The notes beneath the pieces were generated by a model. It had not been told where the DNA came from, did not search any database, and saw nothing but the letters and a program-made list of their open reading frames with translations. Shown here piece after piece: positions 33,692 to 43,223 of a stretch of DNA of 44,869 nucleotides (position 1 is the stretch's first letter; each line of letters starts with the position of its first letter). The DNA comes from Syntrophomonadaceae bacterium (GTDB taxonomy: Bacteria > Bacillota > DSM-12270 > Thermacetogeniales > Thermacetogeniaceae). The position numbers and the translations under genes are program-made. The stretch is taken from assembly GCA_012839645.1 (NCBI GenBank), contig DUMY01000086.1:1-44869 (forward strand), given 5' to 3'.

Positions 33692-34624
33692 TCATCCCAA
33701 GGATAAACCCTGCGAAACTTTATTTCCCCGGAGAAAATCAGCCGCACTCATCCGGGCGCGGCCTGCAGGCTGTACTTCTGTCAAAAAAATCTGACCGTTC
33801 CCGGTCTGTACACAAAAACCGGCTTTGGGGTTGCTTTCTATAACTTGACCCGGTAAAAAGCCCGATATCTCGTCCTCATTTACCTGGGAGCGCCAAAGTT
33901 TTAATATTCTTCCTTTTAGCTCAGTATACGCCCCAGGTTTAGGATTCATACCCCTGATCTGGTTGTAAATCTCTTTTGCATCACATTTCCAGTCAATTTT
34001 CTCCTCTTCTCTACTCAGCGGCGGGGCGTAAGTTGCATTGTGGTGATCCTGGGGATTTCGCGGTGCAGTCCCCTGCTGAATCATGGTTAATGTCTTATCC
34101 ATTATAATAGCCCCTTGTTCTGCCATGGAAATTGCCATATCTCCAGTTGTAGCATCTTCGGGAATTTCTATTTCCTCCTGAAGGATGATATCTCCCGCAT
34201 CCATCTCTTTAGATAAATACATAGTTGTAATCCCGCTCATCTGCTCCCCATTCATAATCGCTCTCTGGATAGGTGCAGCACCACGGTATCTCGGGAGCAG
34301 TGAAGGATGAAGGTTGATACATCCCAGTTGTGGCAGATTAAGAATCTGTAAGGGCAACATCATCCCATAGGCAACAACGACAATCACATCTGGTTTTAGA
34401 TGGTATTTATTTATGATGTCTACCAATTCCTGAGGATTTGCCGGTTGGTAAACAGGCAGGGATCCTGAAAGGTATTCTTTAACAGGTGGTGAAGCGATCT
34501 TTCTGCCGCGGCCCCGGGGCCGGTCAGGTTGAGTTACAACCCCCAACAGTTCCCATCTATTTTCTATTAATTGCTCTAAGGTTGGCAGCGCAAACCGCGC
34601 TGTACCACAAAAAAGAATCTTCAA
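33692..34624 (-). CDS. fmt: Methionyl-tRNA formyltransferase
   Basis: Formylates initiator Met-tRNA with 10-formyl-THF. The 310 residues contain ILFCGTARFALPTLEQL, VTQPDRPRGRGRK, the active-site block GCINLHPSLLPRYRGAAPIQ, MDAGDIILQ and a C-terminal tRNA-binding domain starting near IRGMNPKPGAYTEL. TTG start with AGGAGGG 9 nt upstream. It follows def by 15 bp; deformylase-formyltransferase pairing is normal. Confidence 0.97.
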   Translation of the reverse strand: MKILFCGTARFALPTLEQLIENRWELLGVVTQPDRPRGRGRKIASPPVKEYLSGSLPVYQPANPQELVDIINKYHLKPDVIVVVAYGMMLPLQILNLPQLGCINLHPSLLPRYRGAAPIQRAIMNGEQMSGITTMYLSKEMDAGDIILQEEIEIPEDATTGDMAISMAEQGAIIMDKTLTMIQQGTAPRNPQDHHNATYAPPLSREEEKIDWKCDAKEIYNQIRGMNPKPGAYTELKGRILKLWRSQVNEDEISGFLPGQVIESNPKAGFCVQTGNGQIFLTEVQPAGRARMSAADFLRGNKVSQGLSLG

Positions 34625-34639
34625 GAAATCTTACCCTCC

Positions 34640-35101
34640 TCATGACTCCTGGCGTCCGATTTTAACCGCTCTATCAATAAAGAGAATGCCGTCCAGATGA
34701 TCAATCTCATGCTGCAAAGCACGGGCTCCTAAACCTTCAGCAGTAATTACCTGCTGCCGGCCTTGGCGGTCAAGCGCTCGCACCCTGACTCTGGCCGCTC
34801 TGTTGACCTCGCCTGCCACACCCGGGATACTTAAACACCCTTCAACCCCCATCTCTTCACCCTCTTGAAATACTATTTCCGGATTGATTAACTCCCAGAC
34901 ACCTTTTCCCACATCCACTACTACGATCCTTTTGGAAACTCCAACCTGAGGAGCGGCTAATCCTACACCATTGGATCGATACATGGTTTCTCTCATACCA
35001 TCGAGAAGTTTTTTAATTTTTTTATTTATTACTGTCACCTTGCGGCACTGCTGACGCAGCACAGGTTCTCCTAGTTCTACTATTTTAAGAGCAGCCATCA
35101 T
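34640..35101 (-). CDS. def: Peptide deformylase
   Basis: Removes the N-formyl group from nascent proteins. In 153 residues all three motifs are present: [18 protein letters not shown] (Cys ligand) and [11 protein letters not shown] (the His ligands and catalytic Glu). Two successive ATG codons follow GAGGAGG; either may be the start. Lies between priA and fmt. Confidence 0.97.
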   Translation of the reverse strand: MMAALKIVELGEPVLRQQCRKVTVINKKIKKLLDGMRETMYRSNGVGLAAPQVGVSKRIVVVDVGKGVWELINPEIVFQEGEEMGVEGCLSIPGVAGEVNRAARVRVRALDRQGRQQVITAEGLGARALQHEIDHLDGILFIDRAVKIGRQES

Positions 35102-35122
35102 ACTTGCCTCCTCACCACATTA

Positions 35123-37117
35123 TCAAAATCCAAAGGGATCTACTTCCACATTAATTATAACACTATTTTTTTGACGATAAACATCCAGACAACTGTGTAT
35201 CTTAGGGCGCACCCTACGACAGTTTCCTTTCAGCATAACTTGGTACCTGTAGTACCCCTTGACCTGTAAGACAGGCGCCGGTGCAGGCCCTAAAACAACA
35301 ACTTGATCTGACTCTAATGCGTGTTCCATATCCTTGGCAAGCTGATCAGCATAGTTTAATACCTCTTGTTCGTCCTTCCCACTCAAGCGCACCCTGATCA
35401 AATCACCAAAGGGTGGGTACCCTAAGAACTGTCTCCTATGAGCTTCTTCCCGGTAAAAAAATTGTTCACCGCCCAAACAGGCGGTTCTGATGCTGTAGTG
35501 ATCTGGGTTAAGTGTCTGTACCACAACCTCCCCGGGTGTCGCCCCACGTCCCGCCCGTCCGGATACCTGAGTCAGGATTTGAAAGGTGCGCTCAGCGGAC
35601 CTGAAATCTGGAAGGTTTAGTGACAGGTCTGCATTAAGAACCCCTACCAAAGTAACACCCGGAAAATCATGCCCCTTAGCCACCATCTGCGTTCCTAGAA
35701 GGATATCAGCCTCTCGCTTCGCAAAACCACCTAAAATCCGCTGAAAGGCCCCCTTTTTTCTGGTGGTATCAAAATCCAACCGTGCAACCCGTGCTTCCGG
35801 AAAAAGATTATCAATCTCCTTTTCCACCCGCTGGATTCCCACTCCCAAAAAGCGCAGTTTCTTTGTACTGCCACATGAAGGACAGGATCTGGGCAACCTG
35901 CTGACAGCATTACAGTAGTGACAGCGCAAGTCCCTGGTTTGCTTGTGATAAATAAGAGAAATAGAACAATTTTGACATTTTATAACATCCCCGCAAACAG
36001 AGCAGTAAACCAAGGGAGCAAATCCCCGTCTGTTTAAAAACAGAATAACCTGCTCCTTTCTCTCCAGGCGCAGCCTTATCTGCTCCACCAGATACTCACT
36101 TAAAAATGATAATCTCTCCTCTACATGCTCCTGACGAAGATCAATAACCCTAACAACAGGTAGGTTGCGCCCAGGAGGACGCTTTCTTATAGAAAGAACT
36201 TTCATCCTTCCCCAGGCTGCTGAGGCATAGCTCTCCAAGGAGGGAGTTGCACTCCCCAGTATTATTGCTGCTCGGTTATACCGTGCACGCCATAATGCCA
36301 CCTGACGGGCATGATAATAGGGCTTTTCCTGCTGTTTATAGGCCTGATCGTGTTCCTCATCGATGATGATCAATCCAAGCTCCGCAAACGGCGCAAAAAC
36401 AGCCGAACGGGGACCAATGAGCACCCGCAGTTCTCCTGTCCTGATCCCTTCCCAGGTGCGATATTTCTCTCTCCCGGCTAACCTGTGATGCCAAACAGCT
36501 ACTTGTTCACCAAACCTTTCCTGAAAGATTCGGTTAATCTGTGGCGTAAGCGCAATTTCCGGCACCAAATAAAGCACCTGGCAGCCAGCGGCTAGAGCAG
36601 ATTCCGCAGCTCTCAAGTATACTTCAGTTTTACCGCTCCCGGTTACACCGTACAGGAGAAACCTGCTGAATTCATGACAACTTAAAGCATTTTTTATCTT
36701 ATCCAAAGCTGCCTGCTGTTCAACAGTGAGCACGATTTCATCGGATTGCATCCGCGAAACAGCTGGTGATGAAACTTGAATTGACCTTTTGGGCTTGCGT
36801 GGAGGAGAGATTTTATCGAGAATCTCCCCCACAAAATGAAGATAATATCCGGCCATCCAGTGTGCCAGTTCCAGTAATTCTTCTGTAAAATCCGGTTCAA
36901 TATCTGTAATTCCTGCAATTTCCCGAAGAGTTATCTCGGGATCGGGTTCACTGTAACCAATAATCCAGCCTTCCACAATGCGTGGTCCTAACGGCACAGT
37001 TACCCTTGTCCCTAGGTGCGGTTTTCCCATTCCCTCAGGGATCCGATAGTAAAAAATACGGTTCAACCGCGGATGATTAACCCTTACAACAACCTCTGCA
37101 CATTCTTCCCCCATCAC
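35123..37117 (-). CDS. priA: Primosomal replication protein N' (PriA helicase)
   Basis: Restarts collapsed replication forks by loading the replicative helicase. The 664 residues have an N-terminal DNA-binding domain (about 1-110), Walker A GVTGSGKTEVY, DEEHDQAYKQ, GSATPSLES and an eight-cysteine zinc region (CSVCGDVIKCQNC, then CHYC and CPSCGS). It is shorter than the Escherichia coli (732) and Bacillus (805) proteins, mostly in the N-terminal and linker parts; all motifs are intact. GTG start at 37117 or ATG one codon later. First gene after the metK terminator; no strong promoter was found in the 130-bp gap. Confidence 0.96.
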   Translation of the reverse strand: MMGEECAEVVVRVNHPRLNRIFYYRIPEGMGKPHLGTRVTVPLGPRIVEGWIIGYSEPDPEITLREIAGITDIEPDFTEELLELAHWMAGYYLHFVGEILDKISPPRKPKRSIQVSSPAVSRMQSDEIVLTVEQQAALDKIKNALSCHEFSRFLLYGVTGSGKTEVYLRAAESALAAGCQVLYLVPEIALTPQINRIFQERFGEQVAVWHHRLAGREKYRTWEGIRTGELRVLIGPRSAVFAPFAELGLIIIDEEHDQAYKQQEKPYYHARQVALWRARYNRAAIILGSATPSLESYASAAWGRMKVLSIRKRPPGRNLPVVRVIDLRQEHVEERLSFLSEYLVEQIRLRLERKEQVILFLNRRGFAPLVYCSVCGDVIKCQNCSISLIYHKQTRDLRCHYCNAVSRLPRSCPSCGSTKKLRFLGVGIQRVEKEIDNLFPEARVARLDFDTTRKKGAFQRILGGFAKREADILLGTQMVAKGHDFPGVTLVGVLNADLSLNLPDFRSAERTFQILTQVSGRAGRGATPGEVVVQTLNPDHYSIRTACLGGEQFFYREEAHRRQFLGYPPFGDLIRVRLSGKDEQEVLNYADQLAKDMEHALESDQVVVLGPAPAPVLQVKGYYRYQVMLKGNCRRVRPKIHSCLDVYRQKNSVIINVEVDPFGF

Positions 37118-37179
37118 TCAACTCTCCATAATAGGATTGTTTGCCATCAACTAAGTGCCACCCTGACAATGTATAAAAT

Positions 37180-37204
37180 ACAAAGCCAGTTATCTATAAC
37201 TGGC
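37180..37204 (-). terminator. Terminator after metK
   Basis: GCCAGTTA and TAACTGGC form a perfect 8-bp stem with a 4-nt loop; on the minus strand it runs into TTTGTATTTTATAC. It separates the yicC-metK unit from priA. Confidence 0.8.
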
Positions 37205-37253
37205 CAAGATATCCAAGTCCTTGCATTTAGTCAACTTACAGCTTGACCGACAG

Positions 37254-38459
37254 CTAGCAGCGTCCTCCCAACGAGATCTTTTCCGCTTCTCTTCTGAGCA
37301 GTTCTGCACTGTCGGTTCTCTCCCATGAAAGGTCAAGATCCGGGCGCCCGAAGTGGCCATAATTAGAAGTTTGCCTGTAGATGGGCTTTCTGAGGTCAAG
37401 CTTTCTGATGATGGCCATAGGCTTAAAATCAAATATTTCTTTGATCAAGCCACAGATTTGCTCATCCGGAATCACTCCTGTACCAAAGGTATCCACATGA
37501 ACAGAAACTGGGTTTGCCACACCAATAGCATAGGCAACTTGAATTTCACATCTGTGAGCAAGTTTGGCTGCTACAATGTTCTTAGCAACATATCTGGCAA
37601 AGTAGGAAGCTGATCTGTCTACCTTTGTTGGGTCTTTTCCGGAAAAGGCACCACCACCGTGCCTAGCTACCCCTCCATAGGTATCGACGATAATTTTCCT
37701 CCCGGTGAGCCCTGTATCACACTGTGGTCCTCCCACCACAAAACGGCCTGTTGGGTTTACATAAAATCGCGTTCTCTCATCTATATACTCAGCGGGAACT
37801 ATATCTTTGATTACTGTTTCTATAATGTCGGCTCTGATCTGGTCCAGGGTAATATCAGGTCTGTGCTGTGCCGAAATAACAACAGCATCAACCCGCAGCG
37901 GGCGATCCCCTTCATATTCCACAGTTACCTGGCTTTTTCCGTCCGGACGCAGATAAGGGAGAATCTTTTTCTTGCGCACTTCAGCCAGACGGCGCGCCAG
38001 GTTATGTGCTAAATCTATGGACAGAGGCATTAGATGCGGGCTCTCATCTGTGGCATAGCCGAACATCATTCCCTGGTCTCCGGCTCCTAGTTCTTGTTCA
38101 TCTTCAATTTCTCCGGTTTTTACTTCAAAAGCCTGGTCTACCCCTAAAGCGATATCAGGAGACTGCTCCTCAAGGGAAGTAACTACAGCACAAGTGTCAC
38201 AGTCAAAGCCGAATTTAGCCCTGGTATAACCAATATCCCTGATTACAGAACGGGCAAGATGTGGAATATCCACATAACAGTTGGTGGTAACCTGCCCGGC
38301 AATAAATACCAGACCTGTAGCCACCATTGTTTCACAAGCAACCCTGGCCATCTTATCCTTTTCAATAATGGCATCCAGGATAGCATCGGAAACCTGATCT
38401 GCAACCTTATCAGGGTGCCCCTCTGTCACCGACTCCGAAGTAAAAAAACGTTGAGCCAT
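37254..38459 (-). CDS. metK: S-adenosylmethionine synthetase
   Basis: Makes SAM from methionine and ATP. The 401 residues show [52 protein letters not shown], and [19 protein letters not shown] with its nucleotide-binding loop. It lies 3 bp after coaBC and ends the yicC-remA-gmk-rpoZ-coaBC-metK unit. No SAM riboswitch is visible in front of it. Confidence 0.98.
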   Translation of the reverse strand: MAQRFFTSESVTEGHPDKVADQVSDAILDAIIEKDKMARVACETMVATGLVFIAGQVTTNCYVDIPHLARSVIRDIGYTRAKFGFDCDTCAVVTSLEEQSPDIALGVDQAFEVKTGEIEDEQELGAGDQGMMFGYATDESPHLMPLSIDLAHNLARRLAEVRKKKILPYLRPDGKSQVTVEYEGDRPLRVDAVVISAQHRPDITLDQIRADIIETVIKDIVPAEYIDERTRFYVNPTGRFVVGGPQCDTGLTGRKIIVDTYGGVARHGGGAFSGKDPTKVDRSASYFARYVAKNIVAAKLAHRCEIQVAYAIGVANPVSVHVDTFGTGVIPDEQICGLIKEIFDFKPMAIIRKLDLRKPIYRQTSNYGHFGRPDLDLSWERTDSAELLRREAEKISLGGRC

Positions 38460-38462
38460 TCC

Positions 38463-39668
38463 TCAGTCAGCCTCCTTTTGAACTTTAACCAATTTAACAA
38501 TCTCATCAAGTACCATACATGCTAGTTCTTTTTTTGTCATCTTGGGCAGTATTAAAGGAGTTCGGTCCTTAGAAATGATTGTTGCCACATTGGTATCAAC
38601 CTGAAAACCTGCTCCTTCAACAGTAAGATCGTTGGCAACTATCAGGTCAAGATTCTTGCGGGCTAGTTTCTCATGGGCGTGTTTCAAAACTTCTCCGGTC
38701 TCTGCAGCAAATCCTACCAGAATCTGATCACTTTTATGTTCTCCCAGATACCCTAAAATATCATCTGTTCTGTCCAGTTCTACAACAAGAACAGCCCGGT
38801 CCTTTTTGATCTTATCTATTACTTGCTGACGGGGTCGGAAATCAGCAACCGCCGCAGCCTTGATTACAATATCAACTAATGGAAATACAGCCTTAACAGC
38901 ATTGAACATCTCCTCAGCAGTTTCCACTTCAGTCACCACAACACCCTCCGGTGTATCAAGCGTTGTAGGCCCGCTAATCAGGGTCACCTGGGCACCTCTA
39001 TTCCTAGCCTCTTGTGCAAGAGCATAACCCATCTTTCCGGAGCTGTAATTTGATAAAAAACGCACCGGATCCAGGGGTTCCCGAGTAGGACCCGCGGTCA
39101 CCAGTACATGTTGCCCATCCAAGTCTTTTTGATGAGAGAAAAAGTGTTCAACAAAAGCAACTACCTTTTCCGGGGCGGGAAGCCTCCCTTTGCCTTTGGC
39201 ACCACAAGCCAGACGCCCCTCCTCAGGTTCGATAAAGATGTAGCCCATCCCTTTGAGAAAACTCATCCAATGCTGAAAAATCGGGTTTTCGTACATTCCG
39301 GTATTCATCGCCGGAGCAAAAACCACAGGCGCTTTGGTTGCCATAATAGTTGTAGTAAGAAGGTTGCCAGCAGTGCCACCGGCAACCAAACCGATAAGAT
39401 TTGCTGTGGCCGGGGCAACCAACACCAGATCTGCTCCCTGGGCAAGGCTGATATGCTCGATATCCCACTCTTTAGGATTGTTGAACATATCCACATGCAC
39501 CGGCTGCTGTGATATCGCCTGCATAGTCAAAGGTGTGATAAACTGGGTGGCAGCAGGGGTCATGATCACTTGAACACAATAACCTTTTTTTACTAGCAAG
39601 CTGGCAATTTCAGCTGCTTTGTATGCAGCAATGCTTCCCGTAACACCTAAAACTATATTCTTCTTCAT
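38463..39668 (-). CDS. coaBC: Bifunctional phosphopantothenoylcysteine decarboxylase / phosphopantothenate-cysteine ligase
   Basis: Second and third steps of CoA synthesis from pantothenate. The N-terminal FMN-binding CoaC half has GVTGSIAAYKAAEIA, the active His in EHISLAQGADLVLVAPATAN and APAMNTGMYENP; the C-terminal CoaB half (from about 185) has VTAGPTREPLDPVRFLSN, YSSGKMGYALAQEA and KAAAVADFRP. The ATG overlaps the rpoZ stop. Confidence 0.97.
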   Translation of the reverse strand: MKKNIVLGVTGSIAAYKAAEIASLLVKKGYCVQVIMTPAATQFITPLTMQAISQQPVHVDMFNNPKEWDIEHISLAQGADLVLVAPATANLIGLVAGGTAGNLLTTTIMATKAPVVFAPAMNTGMYENPIFQHWMSFLKGMGYIFIEPEEGRLACGAKGKGRLPAPEKVVAFVEHFFSHQKDLDGQHVLVTAGPTREPLDPVRFLSNYSSGKMGYALAQEARNRGAQVTLISGPTTLDTPEGVVVTEVETAEEMFNAVKAVFPLVDIVIKAAAVADFRPRQQVIDKIKKDRAVLVVELDRTDDILGYLGEHKSDQILVGFAAETGEVLKHAHEKLARKNLDLIVANDLTVEGAGFQVDTNVATIISKDRTPLILPKMTKKELACMVLDEIVKLVKVQKEAD

Positions 39669-39880
39669 TTGAGCTTTTTTTGCTGCTGTGGTCGCTCAAT
39701 GAGCAGCTTCTCCCGGGCTATTTCCTCAAGGGCAACAGTAACCGGTTTCTGTGACTGAAGATCTTTATCTGCATTGCTATTTTCTGTTAGAACACGAGCT
39801 CTTTTAGCTGCCGCAACAACAAGCTCGTATTTGCTCTCCACCTTCTCCAGCAACCGATCAAAACTCTGTTCTTCTTTCAC
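39665..39880 (-). CDS. rpoZ: RNA polymerase omega subunit
   Basis: Small 71-residue subunit that helps beta' folding and assembly. It has YELVVAAAKRARVL and KPVTVALEEIAREKL, the usual conserved helices. GTG start preceded by AAGGGGGA; its first 23 bases overlap the end of gmk, indicating translational coupling. Standard gmk-rpoZ-coaBC context. Confidence 0.95.
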   Translation of the reverse strand: MKEEQSFDRLLEKVESKYELVVAAAKRARVLTENSNADKDLQSQKPVTVALEEIAREKLLIERPQQQKKLK

Positions 39881-40472
39881 TGTTCATTCCCCCTTGACCT
39901 CTTCTACGAGCACTCTTTTCCCGCTCAATGATATTAAGCAGATCCGCAAAGGCCTGCTCCTTTATATTGTTATCGATAACATGATCATAACTCTTTGCTG
40001 CCTGTAATTCGTCAGGAGCACAGCTTAAACGCACATTAATAGCTGCCTTATCGTCTGTTCCTCTTTTAGTTATCCGGGCACTGAGTTCTTCCAATGAAGG
40101 CGGTCTGATAAAAATGAGCACTGCCTCGGGAAAGACCTGTTTTACCCTGCGGCCACCTTGAATATCCAGTTCCAGCAAAACATCTTTACCTCTTTGCAGT
40201 AGTGTCTTCACAGAGGAACACAAAGTGCCGTAGTAGTGTCCATATACTTCAGCCCATTCCAGAAACTCTCCGGCTTCAATCCGTTTTTGGAATTCTTCTT
40301 TGGACACAAAAAAATACTCTACCCCATTTTGTTCATCACCACGGGGAAGCCTTGTGGTAAGGGAAATAGAATATGACAATTCTGGTAAGGCTTCTCTGAG
40401 CATCTTACAGAGGGTTCCTTTACCGGAACCTGACGGTCCAGATACAACAACAAGCAGAGGTTGCGCTGGCAA
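39858..40472 (-). CDS. gmk: Guanylate kinase
   Basis: Phosphorylates GMP to GDP. The 204 residues have P-loop VVSGPSGSGKGTL, the GMP-binding YSISLTTRLPRGDEQNGVEY and FLEWAEVYGHYYGT, and LLELDIQGGRRVKQVFPEA. TTG start with AGGAGG 7 nt upstream. The last residues (RRRGQGGMNSERRTEF) are read from DNA shared with the rpoZ start. Confidence 0.97.
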   Translation of the reverse strand: MPAQPLLVVVSGPSGSGKGTLCKMLREALPELSYSISLTTRLPRGDEQNGVEYFFVSKEEFQKRIEAGEFLEWAEVYGHYYGTLCSSVKTLLQRGKDVLLELDIQGGRRVKQVFPEAVLIFIRPPSLEELSARITKRGTDDKAAINVRLSCAPDELQAAKSYDHVIDNNIKEQAFADLLNIIEREKSARRRGQGGMNSERRTEF

Positions 40473-40496
40473 TGATATCCTCCTGTATCCAATAAA

Positions 40497-40763
40497 TTAT
40501 TCTTCCATAGCTGCAATCGGATCCTTTGCAGCTAAACGATTAGCCACCGTTTCAGGTTGAACTGCAGATAGGATAACGTGGTCACTGTCTGCAATAATTA
40601 CAGCTCTGGTTCTTCTTCCATAGGTAGCATCAATCAGTATGCCTCGATCCCGAGCCTCTGAAATAATCCGTTTAATTGGGGCGGATTCAGGACTCACAAT
40701 AGCCACTATCCGGTTGGCGGAAACAACATTACCAAAACCGATATTAATCAATTTGATATCCAT
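40497..40763 (-). CDS. remA: RemA family extracellular-matrix regulator (DUF370)
   Basis: In Bacillus RemA is a DNA-binding activator of matrix and osmoprotection genes. The 88-residue protein opens with [20 protein letters not shown] and has [14 protein letters not shown] and [19 protein letters not shown], family-typical. It lies between yicC and gmk, its usual position in Bacillota. The targets in this organism are unknown. Confidence 0.94.
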   Translation of the reverse strand: MDIKLINIGFGNVVSANRIVAIVSPESAPIKRIISEARDRGILIDATYGRRTRAVIIADSDHVILSAVQPETVANRLAAKDPIAAMEE

Positions 40764-40794
40764 GTCATACCTCCCTCAATAGTAGGTAACGTAT

Positions 40795-41673
40795 TTACTC
40801 AATATTTTGCGCCTGCTCCCGCATCTTTTCAATTTCACTCTTGACCTTCACAACCAAAGGTGAAATAACCCTATCAGATGCTTTTGAACCAATGGTATTG
40901 ATTTCCCTGTTCATTTCTTGTATAAGAAATTCAATACTCCTTCCTGCAGGCTCACCTGACTGCAGTATTTCTTCCAGTTGATCTAAATGGCTGGCCAGGC
41001 GCACTACCTCTTCAGTAATACTGCTGCGTTCGGCAAATAATATCACTTCATTGGCCAACAATGCCTCATCAATTTCATGTTCTTCCAGGAGTTGCTGCAG
41101 TTTGTTCTTCAGGCGGATTCTTAATTCCTCACTCAATTGAGGTTCGCGCTCCCTAATCTCCTCTAAAAAACTGCAAACGCTGTTTCTGCGAAACATCAAG
41201 TCTTCGTACAGTTTCGCGCCTTCCCGCGCACGCATCTCTAAAAGCTGCTCAACAGCCTCCCGGAGAGAAACCTGTACCACCTTCCAAACATCATCAACAT
41301 CCCCTTCTTTCTCCTCTACTACCAGCACATCTGGAAATCCGGAAAAGCAAGCTACATCCAATTCCAACTCAATATCAAGCATTTCCGCCATTTCCCTCAG
41401 ACTTTTATCATAGGCAAGAAGTAATTCCTTGTCAAGCTTAACATTACGCTTTTTTTCGCGGTGATCCTCAATCTTAACAAATATGTCCAGGTGCCCGCGG
41501 GCCACTTTCTCCTCTACTTGTTTTTTTATTTTCTCTTCCAGTGAAAGGTAAACCCGGGGGATCCGTACTGTTATCTCGCGAAAACGGTGGTTAACACTAC
41601 GGATCTCCACTGTAGCATGCACATCATTATCTCCATATTCACCCCGGCCGAAACCGGTCATACTGTTGACCAT
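40795..41673 (-). CDS. yicC: YicC/YloC family endoribonuclease
   Basis: 292-residue stress-associated endoribonuclease family protein. The start MVNSMTGFGRGEY, the block EIRSVNHRFREITVRIPR and the C-terminal GRSIEFLIQEMNREINTIGSKA are conserved. First gene of the yicC-remA-gmk-rpoZ-coaBC-metK series. GAAAGGGG lies upstream of the ATG, right beside a palindrome (41693-41705) that could affect access to the ribosome site. Confidence 0.94.
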   Translation of the reverse strand: MVNSMTGFGRGEYGDNDVHATVEIRSVNHRFREITVRIPRVYLSLEEKIKKQVEEKVARGHLDIFVKIEDHREKKRNVKLDKELLLAYDKSLREMAEMLDIELELDVACFSGFPDVLVVEEKEGDVDDVWKVVQVSLREAVEQLLEMRAREGAKLYEDLMFRRNSVCSFLEEIREREPQLSEELRIRLKNKLQQLLEEHEIDEALLANEVILFAERSSITEEVVRLASHLDQLEEILQSGEPAGRSIEFLIQEMNREINTIGSKASDRVISPLVVKVKSEIEKMREQAQNIE

Positions 41674-41692
41674 AATAGGAGCAGCCCCTTTC

Positions 41693-41736
41693 GGTGACAG
41701 TCACCTGGGAGATACTGGTTAATGGTGACAGGCACC
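41693..41736. repeat. Paired GGTGACAGNCACC palindromes upstream of yicC
   Basis: GGTGACAGTCACC (41693-41705) is a perfect palindrome around one base; the near-copy GGTGACAGGCACC lies at 41724-41736, 31 bp away. These resemble ends of REP-like or small transposable repeats known from Bacillota, a resemblance from memory. The rest of the 175-bp yicC-dapL gap holds a family-A repeat. Confidence 0.5.
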
Positions 41737-41783
41737 AAATTCCCGGAAGTGTTGCGGAACCGAAGCAAAGCAGTTTCCACAAA

Positions 41784-41833
41784 CTTCCATCCTCTATTTC
41801 AGACATCCGATTTCCGGCTTCCGACATCTATTT
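41784..41833 (-). repeat. Family-A short-period repeat downstream of dapL
   Basis: On the minus strand AATAGATGTCGGAAGCCGG is followed by AAATCGGATGTCTGAAATAG and AGGATGGAAG. It closely matches the start of the copies behind udg and ribD, beginning 15 bp after the dapL stop. Confidence 0.7.
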
Positions 41834-41848
41834 CAATTAGGATCCACA

Positions 41849-43018
41849 TTAAAAAAAGCTTCCAAAAGCTTTCTTTATCCTTGAAAATGCCTCATGCAGA
41901 CGCTCAGTGTCCAGTGTCAATGATATACGGAAATATCCCTCTCCATATTTACCATAACCTATCCCTGGGGTTATCACCACTGCAGCCTTTTCCAAAACCT
42001 GTTCCGCAAACTCAGTTGAACTAAAATCTGGAGGCACAGGAACCCACAGATAAATGGTTCCCTGAGGGAGAGAAATGTTCCATCCCAGATCCTTCAGTCC
42101 CTGAAGGGCAACCTGTCGTCTTTCTTCATAAATGCGTTTCACCTCTGTGACGCAATCCTGAGGGCCTTCTAGGGCTGCAATCCCAGCATACTGAACTGCC
42201 TGAAAAGCACCGGAATCTATATTTGATTTAATTGTTGTCAAGGCTTCAATCAGATCTTTATTCCCTGCAGCCCAACCCAAGCGCCATCCGGTCATATTAT
42301 ACGTCTTAGATAGGGAGTGAAATTCAATTCCCACATCCTTGGCACCGGGTATCTCCAGAAAACTGGGAGCACTATAATCATTAAAGGTGATCTCAGAGTA
42401 GGCTGCATCATGACAAACAATAATATCAAAACTCTTTGCAAATTCTACAACATTTTCAAAAAACGATTTATCACAGGTGCCCCCTGTAGGATTATTAGGG
42501 TAATTAAGAAACATCAATTTCGCATTTTTAGCAACATCAGTAGGGATATTTTTTAGATCCGGGAGAAAATCATTTTCTTCTTTGAGAGGCATTAAATAAT
42601 TTTCAGCACCCGCAAGGGCAGCGCCAATACCATAGACAGGATACCCGGGATCCGGAATTAATGCTGTGTCTCCATCCTGTAGATAACAAAAGGAAATATG
42701 TGCAAGCCCTTCTTTGGACCCAATCAGGGTTACAACCTCTGTAGAAGGATCAATCTCCACTTGAAATCGGCCTTGATACCAATCAGCAACAGAGCGGCGG
42801 AAAGCCATAAGACCTACTGAAGTAGGATACCGGTGGTTCTCCGGGTTTTGTACCTGCTCCTGTAGTACCTGTACAATATGTGGAGGTGTAGGCAGATCCG
42901 GGTCACCTATCCCCAAGCTGATCACATCAACATTATTTTCTTCCAACTCTTCTATCTTTTTCTCAATGCGGGCAAAAAGATAGGGCGGTAATGCCGCCAA
43001 GCGTTCAGCAACTTTCAT
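41849..43018 (-). CDS. dapL: LL-diaminopimelate aminotransferase (DapL type)
   Basis: PLP enzyme converting tetrahydrodipicolinate directly to LL-diaminopimelate for lysine and peptidoglycan. Fold-type I aminotransferase of 389 residues: [53 protein letters not shown] and the PLP lysine in [15 protein letters not shown]. Generic aspartate-type aminotransferases share much of this, but the neighbouring dapF makes the DapL role likely. ATG with AAGGAGG upstream. Confidence 0.88.
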   Translation of the reverse strand: MKVAERLAALPPYLFARIEKKIEELEENNVDVISLGIGDPDLPTPPHIVQVLQEQVQNPENHRYPTSVGLMAFRRSVADWYQGRFQVEIDPSTEVVTLIGSKEGLAHISFCYLQDGDTALIPDPGYPVYGIGAALAGAENYLMPLKEENDFLPDLKNIPTDVAKNAKLMFLNYPNNPTGGTCDKSFFENVVEFAKSFDIIVCHDAAYSEITFNDYSAPSFLEIPGAKDVGIEFHSLSKTYNMTGWRLGWAAGNKDLIEALTTIKSNIDSGAFQAVQYAGIAALEGPQDCVTEVKRIYEERRQVALQGLKDLGWNISLPQGTIYLWVPVPPDFSSTEFAEQVLEKAAVVITPGIGYGKYGEGYFRISLTLDTERLHEAFSRIKKAFGSFF

Positions 43019-43082
43019 GCTTTATCCTCCTTGTAACATTTTATATATGGCCAAGCACCTGTTACAGTGCAAGGTCCTATCT

Positions 43083-43223
43083 TTTTCCTTCCGACATCCA
43101 TTTATACCAAACTTACATTATTGCTTTATTGCTCTATTCATCCTAATGGTCAGGAATTTTGTGACTATTTAAGGTAGTAGAACAATCACGACTGACCACC
43201 AACCACTAACAACTAACCACTAA
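43083..43223. repeat. Repeat-bearing gap between dapF and dapL
   Basis: The 200-bp gap holds a family-A fragment (CTTTTTCCTTCCGACATCC, 43081-43099) and a family-B unit at 43191-43223. On the minus strand B begins TAGTGGTTAGTTGTTAGTGG, and its first three bases are the dapF stop codon. The middle part shows no gene or clear promoter. Confidence 0.65.

Noticed and set aside
37118-37253. SAM riboswitch near metK
   Set aside because: The only structure is a short 8-bp terminator hairpin downstream of metK; no S-box core motifs are present, and metK is read from an upstream promoter.
41639-41827. 62-codon minus-strand ORF overlapping the yicC start
   Set aside because: It is made of repeat sequence and the yicC leader in another frame, with no family resemblance.
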